Source: Branchinecta lynchi (taxonomy: Eukaryota > Arthropoda > Branchiopoda > Anostraca > Branchinectidae). From it: DNA of 64,000 bases. Numbering within the stretch: position 1 is the stretch's first letter; every line of letters starts with the position of its first letter. The stretch is from NCBI GenBank assembly GCA_023053575.1, contig JAKZAP010000017.1, positions 5,525,501-5,589,500 of the forward strand, read 5' to 3'. Below the pieces are notes generated by a model, which saw only the letters and a program-made list of their open reading frames with translations, was not told the DNA's origin and searched no databases. The position numbers and the translations under genes were made by a program. Positions 55,638 to 64,000 of this stretch are shown here, piece by piece.

Positions 55638-56636
55638 GTGAAGTGTTGCACCAACCTTTGTTCGTCTTCGCCGACTAAAGTGTTACAAGAGCGACACTTT
55701 GGTTTTGTATCTTCGCTAACGGTTAAATGCTGAATTTGTCAACGCATCGAGTTTTCTAATGGTATGTTCGAATCCATGAAGAATATTTTTTTACACATGG
55801 TTATCCCTCAGCGTTGAACAAAAAAAAAACAGAATTTCGGAAGTAGTTGAACTTTATCCTTTTCAATCGTAGACATCGTGACTTGTGGAAACTTTTAACA
55901 TTATCTTATATAACCTAGTTGGTATTATAAAGCTATCCATAGCTTTTTAGTTCAAAATACCATAGATGTCACTCTAATAATTATTGCGAAATTTATCGTT
56001 GTTTTACATTATCATTTGTATCCGTTGCGTTAACACCTAATTCTAGGTTACAGTGAAAGAACATCACAGTAGACCATTCTAGCATCTTATGAAAATGACA
56101 ATCCTTTAGCAACCAATTCTTGAACGACGACATGAATCGAACTTTTCTTATCATCAAAAGACCGGAAACAAAATAGGCACACATACTAGGAAAAGTCGGA
56201 AGCCCCTCATCACCGACGATGATTCTGGTGTAATCACCTATTGTTAGTTACAAGTCCCTCACTTGTCTCAAGTTGGGCTCCGCCTATTCTTTGTTTGAGT
56301 GTGTACCCTACCACTAAAGTTGTCAACCCCTCAAAGAATTAATTGTAAGTTACAGTGATAGACGATGGAGATTCATTTTTTTACCCCCAGGTTTATAGAG
56401 ACCAAATAAAATGTGCACCAAGTCGCACTAGTTTCCAGCCCCTTATGAACCCCTTCTAGGAACCGATTCCTGCTTACAAGTCCATCTCCCCGTGATAGAC
56501 GTAGTACTAAACTGTTTTCAGTTCAAGGACACCAGAAACAAATAATAGGATTAATAGGTACACCAACTAGCAAAATTTACAAGCCCCTTATCGCCGAAAA
56601 TGGTTATGGTCTAACAGTCGCTTTTTGCTTACAAGT

Positions 56637-57978
56637 AAAACAAGAGCTGAAAGCTCATATGGCACTTGTAAGAACAGTTAGCATGTTTTGTCAGATACGG
56701 TTTGCAATTGTCAAGGCCGCATCTCTCTCCCGATATTCATTTCATCAGAAAATCGACTTGATCTGCTAAATCTGAAATAGTTACTATACTCACTGATAAC
56801 TGTTTCTCCCACAACGATGATCGGACCGGGGGAGGGACTATTTTTAAGCCAATCTGACAGATTCCCTAACATGCCTGCCAAGTTCATGGACATAGCACAT
56901 TTGGAAGTACCCCAGCTCGTGATGACCAGAATTGTGGAAAACCCTCTCAAACTCCCCAGCTGTAACCCCCTCCGACACCCTCCACTGCCAAACGATCCGG
57001 TACTATTTTGTCAATAAAGTATCTAGGGTTAATGCTCGCTCTTCCCTTCAAGTTCCATCCCGATCCCTCGACCCTAAGCGTTTCGAAAGATTTCCAGTCG
57101 CCCAGTTATCGGATTCGGGCCAGATTTGAAATTGAAAATATGAGACACTTGTTCTTCACACTTGTCAAGTTTCATGCATGTCCGATCGCCCGTCCCAAAG
57201 TTACGTATGATTCTAGTTTCCGGATTCTCCATCCCTCCACTGCCCCCGCGATGGCTGGATGCGGGAAGTGATTATTTCCAAGCTAACCAGGTCGGTTCGC
57301 TCATATACCTTCCAAGTCTTGTTGTCCTAGCTTATGTGGAAGCGTTTTAGGAAATTTCCAGTGCCGCCTCCAGCCCCCACCCCACAAGTATCGAATCTAG
57401 TCCGGATTTGAAACTGAATATCCGAAACACTTGTCCTTGACACATGCCAAGTTTCACGCATGTCCGATTATCCTTTCCACAGTTATGCATGTTAATAGTT
57501 TCTGGATTTCCCATCTCTCCACTACCTCCAATATGATCGGATCTGGGAAGTGATTATTTCCAAGTTAATCTGGTCGGTTCCCTGATATTCCTGCCAAGTT
57601 TCATTGTCCTAGCTTATGGGGAAGTGTTTCACAAAGATTTGTTTAGTTTAACCAACCGTATCAATTCCGGCATTCGTTTCTTATTACATCGAGTCGTGTC
57701 CCAGTGGTAGGATACCTGACTCGCGAAGCAGAGGTCCGTGATTTGATCCCGTACTGGGGCAGCGCTCTTTTTGCTACATTTTGCTCCCCTTTTGCTTTAT
57801 AGTTTCCGGACTTCCGGATCCGGGGAAAGTCGGATTGGGGAAGTGATTATTTGTGAGTTCATCTGGTCGGGTCCCTGATATGCCTGCGAAGTTTCATCGT
57901 TCTAGCTTGTCTGCAAGTGCCCAAACTAGCAAAACCTGGATAGACCGACAGAAATTACGATCGCTATATGGCACTTGA
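56637..57978 (+). repeat. Family D element, longest copy, interrupting S'
   Basis: Starts AAAACAAGAGCTGAAAGCTC + ATATGGCACTTG and ends TATATGGCACTTGAG. In between are at least four diverged units of CTGCCAAGTTTCAT-GTCCTAGC, GGAAGTGATTATTTCCAAG and TTCCGGAT-CCCATC. The TATGGCACTTG box at both ends may mark the element's ends. A tRNA-like sequence lies inside. Confidence 0.65.
57692..57768 (+). repeat. tRNA-like sequence (A-box/B-box) inside family D
   Basis: CAGTGGTAGGATACCTGACTC (A-box-like), then GCGAAGCAGAGGTCCG-TGATTTGATCCCG (B-box-like), bracketed by CGTGTCCC and GGGGCAGCG. The order and spacing match a tRNA-derived sequence, and a CGC anticodon could be placed. The anticodon stem does not pair well, so this is best read as a SINE head or tRNA pseudogene. 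Confidence 0.45.
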
Positions 57979-58939
57979 GTATACTCTGCTCTCACCGCCG
58001 AAGATGATTATCGTATACGAGACGATTGTTACTGACATGTCTTACAATTGGGTTCCACCTATTCTTTGTTTGAGTTTGTACACTACCACTAAAGTTGTCA
58101 ACCCCTCAAAGACTTAATTCCATGTTACAGTGATAGACCAAGAAGACTAGTTTTGTTACCCTCTGATTTATAGAGATAACAAAATGTGCAACAATTTTCA
58201 CAAGTTTCTAGACCCTCATGAACCCCTTCCAGCAACCTATTCTTACTTACAAGTCCATCTCCCGGTGATAGACATGGTACCAAATTGTTCTCATGATAAA
58301 ATACACAACAAAGAAATAATAGGATTTATAGGTACACCAAGTACCAACATTGCTAACCCCTCAACGCCGAAGATGATTATGGTCTAACAGCCGATTGCTG
58401 TTTACACGTATCACGAATGGGATCGGCCTGTTTTTGGTTTCAGTGTGTACCTCACTACTGAAGTTGTCAACCCCTCCAAACTTTCGAACTGTTGTATCTC
58501 ATGCAGGAATTTTTGAACAAGAAAATAGATGACAATATACTTTGATCAGCTCATCATGAGCTATCAAATGCCGTTGAAAAAAAATTCTATCTGGATTAGT
58601 TCAAAAGTTGACTTTTTTGCCGTAGGCCAACTTTCAAATATCACCACTTAGATAGGTGCAAAGGATAAGTTCTAATTTCTTTAACAGTGAGAGAACTCTT
58701 ACAGTTTAAGAGGCCCATCTGATATCATTATGTTCCCTCAGTCCCAAGTGTAAGAAATGGAATGATAAACTCAGCTGAAATCACGAACATAAATGGTTCG
58801 AAGCAATAGATGGCAGCACTTTCGGACCCGTGGGAAAATGAGACTTTTTTAATTCTGTATTTTTTTTTGTTTATCACTCAAAGAAGATATATTGGCTGTT
58901 GTGCCGCGGAACTGCCGCACATATTTCGCCCTTATGGGC

Positions 58940-59620
58940 TCCGTAGATCATGTAAGTATTTCAGCATAGGCCATACAATTTCACTTTTACTTACAGTGGT
59001 AAATATCACTTTCTTTCGTCAAATACCTAAGATATCAGCAAAAAAAAACTAAAACTATTCAGAATATGAATTGGTTTAGAAATCACGAAAATGAAAACAT
59101 ATATCTGACCTCGTGTGGTAATTTGATTTTAAAAACGGTACAAATAAGCTTCAATAGCTGAAACGACTGACCAAACGCTGTTACAAGCTGACCCGTCTCA
59201 GCTGAAGTTGTTTAACAGTTTTTTCTTCCCCATCAGTAATTTATAGCCAAACAAAATCCATAAATTGCAACATTTGTTTACAAGAAAGGTGCCAAATTAG
59301 CTAGACAACGAAAGAAGAAAAACAGTTTGCGAGTACGACCAAATGAACTAAAATTAAACATGAAATAATAGGTAAAATTCCTAAGCTGATTAATTACTTC
59401 GGTGGGTTATAGTAGAGCATAACGATCCGGTATTGACCAGCACCGGTCCACTATTAACCATATGGATTGAATTTATTCCAGCGGCAAAACAGATTTTGTG
59501 ATCAACTCGGTGGCTGTTTATTGGCTAGATGCAGTTCATGAGAACTAGACCAAAACGTAAAAATAATCAAAAATTTTCAGCTTAAATCTGAATAATTATA
59601 GAGTTACCAGTATTTCACAA
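58940..59620. other. No gene recognised
   Basis: AT-rich, motif-free sequence between S' and the family E element. Confidence 0.5.
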
Positions 59621-59623
59621 TCT

Positions 59624-60394
59624 CCGTGTTTGGGGATCGACTAAAGCCAGGAAGGGAAGGGAACGCGAGAAAAGCAGAAAGGCATACTAAAACCAGGAAG
59701 GGCATATTAAAACGAGGAAGGGTATACTAAGACGAGGAAAGATGTCGCCAGAATTCGCCGCAGAGGCCCCTTCCTCTATTTAGTATTCTTTGAGGGGTCG
59801 GCAACTATAAGACGGTGAACTTTGAATTTAAAATCGGAGGATTTTAGTCTTAGCTGCGGAAGAAAGGAAGACACGGTGTCAAAGCTGCGCTGACTCAGGA
59901 TTTGAGTCGTTGTGTTTGAGTCGTTACGGACACGTACTCCTTCTTCCTGAGAATCACTGGTTGTTTTGGACTTAGTCATATAGAGTATTCGCCGCACCAT
60001 TCTCTTCCTCTATTTGGTACTGTTTGAGGGGTTGGCAACTTTTCAAATTCAAAGTTCACCATCCCTTCCTCGTTTTAGTATCCCGACATGGGTAGGCATT
60101 AAGTTTAGCGAGGGGTCGGCAACTATACAAATTGTAATTCACCCTTTTATTTCTCGTTCTGACGGCAGGCGACTAAAATCCTCCGATTTTAAATTCAAAG
60201 TTCACCGTAGTCTTATAGTTGCCGACCCTTCAAACAATACTAAATAGAGGAAGGGACCACTGCCGCGAATTCTGGCGACATCTTTCCTCGTCGTACCCTT
60301 CCTCGTTCTAGTATGTCCTTCCTGGTTTTAGTATGCCTTCCTGCTTTTCTCTGGTTCCCTTCCCTACCTGGTTTTAGTCGATCCCCCGTGTTTG
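59624..60394. mobile_element. Family E long-TIR element, copy 2, with perfect 9-bp target duplication
   Basis: The element occupies 59,633-60,385 (GGGATCGAC ... GTCGATCCC) and is flanked on both sides by CCGTGTTTG (59,624-59,632 and 60,386-60,394). The terminal inverted repeats extend inward for well over 150 bases through AAAACCAGGAAGG, ACGAGGAAGG and TTTAAAATCGGAGGATTTTA. Long TIRs plus a 9-bp duplication are the hallmark of Mutator-like (MULE) elements. No transposase is encoded, so this is a non-autonomous copy. Confidence 0.88.
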
Positions 60395-60395
60395 A

Positions 60396-61055
60396 GGATA
60401 GGCACTACGATTATGTAAAAAAAAATAAGATTCGAACACACTTAAATTTTGACCGCATGATAAAAAGCCAGATATGAAGCAAACTGACGTCAGATAACTC
60501 CTCTGGCAGTAGGAAAATGTAAGTTATGATTTATTATCCAGTATAGGCCCCGGTCCAGTATAGACCGACTCCCCCTACATTTCATGTTGCTGAAGGGACC
60601 ATGCTCAATTATATCTCAAGCGTTTTGCTCACAAATTAATCATCTCGTCACGTAGGTTAGGAGAAAATCCCAGATGAATAAAAAAAAATTGAAAAAAATC
60701 GCCATAAAGGAGCAACGGATAATCTGAAGGAATTGTGCAGAGCTTAAATGATTGAAATTTAACTTTATTTTACAAAATTTTTAAATGGTTGAAATTTTGA
60801 TCGGAGTTCACCGTGATAAAGCTAAACTGGGTAAGTCGTAATCAATTAAGCAAGTATTTTTTTCTAATAAATGTTCATGGTGTCTCGGGACTTTCCGCAA
60901 AGCTGGCAGATAAATTCATGTTTGTTTTCCTGTTAGTTTAGTTCTGCCAAAGAAATTTAGAAGACTTCGGAGGTCTTCCAAATTGCAATTTGCCCAGGAT
61001 GGGGTAAGCATTACCAACGAGTCACCTTCTTTCGGAAGAGCTTTCACGGAGAATA
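60396..61055. other. No gene recognised
   Basis: AT-rich sequence. It could include the degraded downstream intron of the receptor pseudogene, but no motif can be shown. Confidence 0.45.
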
Positions 61056-61059
61056 GGCT

Positions 61060-61260
61060 CACGAGGTGTGCGTAGTTTAGAAAGATACGAACGATGCAAA
61101 ATGTCTCCCGTTAGGTGGTGAAGCAAACCTTACCTTGACCATGAAGGTCATATCTGAATGCCTCCACTCTCGCTCGATTGATTCTGCTGCTGTTTGGGCG
61201 ATAGAGAAGTATGTCGCGTGACGTGAGACCGTTATTGTCTGATAAGTTCTGAGGGACTTC
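61060..61260 (-). pseudogene. Receptor pseudogene, TM6-exon copy 1
   Basis: Aligns with functional exon 2 (13,752-13,966) along its length on the same strand. The plus strand shows GGTGTGCGTAG, then GGTGGTGAAGCAAAC, CCATGAAGGTCATATCTGAA, then CTCGATTGATTCTGCTGCTG and TCTGATAAGTTCTGAGGGAC. The last parts match the ICL3 codons (RNSPDDK, RRSNSNRITRAK region; here LSDNNGLTS and NSSRINRARVEA). The TM6 part is shortened and out of frame. A GTGAGC donor-like site is present after the exon. No product can be made. Confidence 0.75.
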
Positions 61261-61299
61261 AGAACTTATGGCTATTCCAGCAGAGCTTTTAGAGAGAAA

Positions 61300-61490
61300 T
61301 AACTCACGTGGTGTGCGTAGTTTAGAAAGATCTGTACGACGCAAAAGTGATCCCATTAGGCGGTGAAGGTTGACCACGAAGGTCTTATTTGAATGCCTTC
61401 GCTCTCGCTCGAGTGATTCCACTGCTGTTTGGGCGATAGAGAAGTGTCTAGCGTGACATGCGAACCATGTTGTGTGATGAGTTCCATGGG
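61300..61490 (-). pseudogene. Receptor pseudogene, TM6-exon copy 2 (tandem)
   Basis: A second copy of the same exon, about 241 bp away from copy 1. It has CGTGGTGTGCGTAGTTTAG, ACGACGCAAAAGTG, GGCGGTGAAGGTTGACCACGAAGG and CTCGAGTGATTCCACTGCTG. It is slightly closer to the functional exon in the GACCACGAAGG block. A GTGAGT donor-like site follows CTACGCACACCAC on the minus strand. The 103-codon minus frame at 61,111-61,422 runs across both copies in different registers and is not a real gene. Confidence 0.75.
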
Positions 61491-61616
61491 GGGTGAAGAC
61501 GAATACGACACTGATAATGCGAAGTTGAGGACATGCCTGAGGCTATATTCGACATGAATGTCAGCCTAAAAGTTGAAATGAAAAGCAAACTTATTTTGTA
61601 TCATTTAACTGAAGGC

Positions 61617-62697
61617 TATGTAGCCCTACATTTAGGGGTGAGGAGGGGTTTTAAATTAAGGGGCAAATGAAATATTTTTAAACAGATAATATGATAGTCG
61701 ATTATGGAGTAAGAAGAAGACATGTTGAACACGATGGTGAAAACCATTTTGTCATCGAAAAAGTAGTTCGTCCGGAATCCGACAAAAACCGGAAAGTTTG
61801 TTAAAAGTAAAAGTTTTATTTGAAGTTGATTAGATGTTCGATTTAGGGGTAACAAGACATGCTAAACATGATGGTGAAAATTGTTTTTTCGTCGGATAAG
61901 TAGTTAGCCTGGAATCCGGCCAAAACCGGAAAGTCTGTTAAAAGTAAAGTCTTATTTGAAGTTGGTTAGATGTTTGATTTAGGGGTAGGAAGCCATGCTG
62001 AACAGAGCGGTGAAAACCATTTTCTCGCCGAACAAGTAGTTCGCTCGGAATCCGGCCAAGACTGGAAAGTTTATTAAAAGTAAAAGTTTTATTTGGAGTT
62101 GATTAGATGTTCGATTTAGGGGTAAAAAGACATACTTAACACTTATGTGAAAACAATTTTCTGCCCAGACAAGTAGTTCGCTCAAAATCCGGCCAAAACC
62201 GAAAATTGTTAAAAGTAAAATTTTTATTTGTAGTTGATTAGATATTCGATTTAGGGGTAAAGAGATGGTGATTCCGTGTATGACAGTCATTTTTTACATA
62301 GTTCGACGGGAATCCGGCTGGGGCCGGAAAATTTGTTTTAAGTTGAATTTTTATTTGAAGTTGATTAGATGTTCAATATTGGGGAAAGAAGATACGCTGA
62401 GTTCGTTATTTAGCTTTCTTTTTTCGCCGGAAAAGTAGTTCCACAATTCGGCCGAAACCGGAAAATTGGCAGAAGTGGCAGGAAGTTTTCGTCAAAACAG
62501 AGATGACTTATAGGTGTAAACACACATGCTGATTCAATATCTGAACTGATTCAATCAGATGATTAATCTGTTTTTGAATTTTAATAGTAAAAATGTTCAA
62601 GGAGTCTCGCGAAGACTGGATCTGGCGAAGACAAGACCCAATTGTCTGGATCAAATATTGAATTTTTGGGATCTCATCGAAACCTTTGGTCTTGTTT
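61617..62697 (-). mobile_element. Family A element, partial copy A14 with about seven internal units
   Basis: Begins in the GTAGCCCTACATTTAGGGG block (the GGGATCCC and CCGT end is missing), then units with GAACACGATGGTGAAAACC and CCGGAATCCG at about 61,725, 61,862, 61,998, 62,130 and 62,265. It ends TTTTTGGGATCTCATCG + CCTTTGGTCTTGTTT. Confidence 0.82.
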
Positions 62698-62704
62698 TAA
62701 GTGT

Positions 62705-63118
62705 TATCAAACTTCTGGCAGTTAGATGCGACCTCAAATTCCATGGCTACGTGAGTATAGGTTCAAAAATAAAGCGACTTAACTTGTCTAAAGTTGTCTG
62801 AAGCTATTTAAAGTTGCGTAAAGTTAGTCCTTTAGATATTCGCTTCAAACCGAGAGTCTTAAGGACCCTTACTTAAGTTTATTTATAACTTGTGAGTTGA
62901 TGTTCTTACAGATGGTAGTAGAAGAAAATGTCCGCCATTTGGCCTCGAGCCTTCTCTCTGCCAAATTGTCTCTTTGTTCTGAATTTAATTTGAAATAAAC
63001 AGAATTTGAACTTGCACTTGAAGCAATCGTTTAAACGATTAAAGATTTAGAAGAAAATAAATATTCTACGGCATAAAAGATACGCTGTAGTTGTGAACGG
63101 GTTGACGTAACGTTACTC
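62705..63118. other. Probable decayed intron, nothing recognised
   Basis: Lies between A14 and the exon 1-like remnant. A short AACTTGTCTAAAGTTGTC / AAAGTTGCGTAAAGTT repeat is seen near 62,780-62,830. Confidence 0.4.
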
Positions 63119-63119
63119 A

Positions 63120-63316
63120 CGTGTCAGTCTGAAGAACCTTACGTTGCGCCTTGAAAGCGTAAGTAATGTCCCATGGTAACTGGGAAGAACTTTAAACACT
63201 CCGACAAAAAGTTTCGTGGCGAAACATGAAGAGATATTCTGGACCGCCGGTTGAAGCGTGAGGAGTATGACTAATTTCCCGAATAAAGTACCATTTCAGA
63301 TATGACCAGATGTTCC
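63120..63316 (-). pseudogene. Receptor pseudogene, exon 1 remnant (TM1-TM2 region)
   Basis: Aligns with 19,055-19,290 of functional exon 1 on the same strand. Shared plus-strand blocks are AAAGCGTAAGTAATGTCCCA, GAACTTTAAACA, ACATGAAGAGATATTCTGGA + CCGCCGGT, GAAGCGTGA, TTCCCGA-AA and TTTCAGATATG-CCAGATGTTC. These cover the codons for the TM1 end, ICL1 and the TM2 signature. Deletions destroy the reading frame. A MITE abuts its 5' side at 63,317. The order relative to the TM6-exon remnants (about 2 kb below) is the same as in the functional gene. Confidence 0.8.
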
Positions 63317-63593
63317 CGATGAAAAATTTATCTAAAATAGTACTATGAAGTAGTACGAAAAAGTAGCGTGCAGTACTAACTGATGCTACAACATGCTTCT
63401 ACTTCAAGGCTACCGTGTTACTGCATACTACTATATGCTACTATTGGAAAGACTGGATGCTACTATGGCAAGACAGGATGCTACTGGATACTACTAATTA
63501 AGACTGGACCAGTCTGAGGTACAATAAATGATAGTATTCTTTGCTATAACATAGTATTACACGCAACTTTTTAGTACTACAAATTTTTCATCG
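63317..63593. mobile_element. MITE with CGATGAAAAATTT terminal inverted repeats
   Basis: Left end CGATGAAAAATTTATC, mirrored by AAATTTTTCATCG at the right. Inside, AGTACGAAAAAGTAGCGTG pairs with CACGCAACTTTTTAGTACT. The centre is a set of TGCTACTA / ATACTACT short repeats. Confidence 0.75.
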
Positions 63594-63769
63594 AGTTGAT
63601 TTCTTTGCACTTCAGTTGCGGGAGAGGAAATGATTGATCGGAAAGACAGAAAAAGGGCGCAAACTGACGCAGTGACGTAGAGCTACAGTCTATGCATAAA
63701 GTAGATACAGAACGGACCATTTGGACTAAAGAGCAACACAGTAAACGTTTGAGATGATACCAGGGACCA

Positions 63770-64000
63770 ATACATTTCCTGTAATGACTCGCCATTCAGG
63801 GGGCTTGTCATTTCCTATGCTTCTATGTTGCTATGTTGCCCGAGCCTCACCTAGTTTCCAAAAATTCCGCTTGGATCAAATCTGCGTTCTTGCTCAGATA
63901 TACAAAATTGCCAGCATGCCACCAGGTACCTAAGCTAGGACAAAAGATCCAGGATACTCTTCCATTACAGAGAAATATTGCTAGTTCAGTACAACGCTGC
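63770..64000. repeat. Family F repeat copy, running off the window
   Basis: TTTCCTGTAATGACTCGCCATT, AGGGGGCTTGTCATTTCC and the GTTGCTATGTTGCCCG block as at 34.46 kb, then CAGCATGCCACCAGGTACC and AAAGATCCAGGATAC as at 41.6 kb. This copy shows that the two pieces seen separately elsewhere belong to one element. Confidence 0.75.

Larger units (their letters stand above)
55638..58930 (-). repeat. Inverted copy S' of segment S, with the pre-insertion site of LINE copy 4
   Basis: Reverse complement of 34,944-37,041 plus 40,499-40,645. At about 55,779-55,800 the sequence passes directly from the AAGAATATTTT side to CACATGGTTATCCC without the 3.46-kb LINE. S' is itself interrupted by a family D block at 56,637-57,978. 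The short frames on either strand (for example 55,993-56,184, 58,184-58,387, 58,810-59,052) correspond to similar broken frames in S and are not supported. Confidence 0.82.

Noticed and set aside
57692..57768. Functional tRNA gene
   Set aside because: A- and B-box-like sequences are present but the anticodon stem does not pair; treated as tRNA-derived.
61111..61422. 103-codon minus frame as a new gene
   Set aside because: It runs through two tandem copies of a decayed receptor exon in different registers.

Overview
The window is repeat-dense eukaryotic (animal) genomic DNA. There are no bacterial-style operons, genes are split by GT-AG introns, and most of the sequence consists of non-LTR retrotransposon (LINE) copies, foldback or MITE-like DNA elements and tandem repeats. 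The one clear host gene is a vasopressin/oxytocin-family G-protein-coupled receptor. One LINE ends in (CCTAA)5, the complement of the arthropod TTAGG telomere unit. An invertebrate, probably an arthropod, is the best guess; the species cannot be named from the sequence alone.

Layout. 0.5-5.5 kb: a nearly complete plus-strand LINE with ORF1, ORF2 and a (CCTAA)5 tail, broken by one in-frame stop. 6.7-13.3 kb: four LINE fragments on both strands; the two minus-strand fragments each end in a different pentanucleotide tail. 13.7-19.4 kb: the receptor gene on the minus strand. Exon 1 (TM1-TM5) lies at 18,636-19,375 and exon 2 (TM6) at 13,752-13,966. The splice phases match. The 4.7-kb intron holds a roughly 0.96-kb inverted duplication and several MITEs. 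The TM7 exon was not found. 19.9-31.4 kb: foldback elements, a LINE fragment, and copies of an abundant element, here called family A, with palindromic GGGATCCC near both ends and internal units of about 136 bp. 31.7-41.2 kb: diverged tandem arrays and a large segment that reappears inverted at 55.6-58.9 kb; a minus-strand LINE (37.0-40.5 kb) interrupts the first copy. 41.6-48.0 kb: a recent 3.42-kb tandem duplication containing higher-order repeats. 48.5-60.4 kb: minisatellite, long-TIR elements (one with a perfect 9-bp target-site duplication), a decayed hAT element and more family copies. 61.0-63.6 kb: a decayed paralogue of the receptor gene, in the same orientation and exon order, with its TM6 exon duplicated in tandem.

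Functionally, the receptor would be a plasma-membrane neuropeptide receptor acting through G proteins. Everything else is transposon protein or non-coding repeat. All coordinates and similarities were judged by eye; repeat boundaries are approximate unless a terminal inverted repeat or splice site fixes them.
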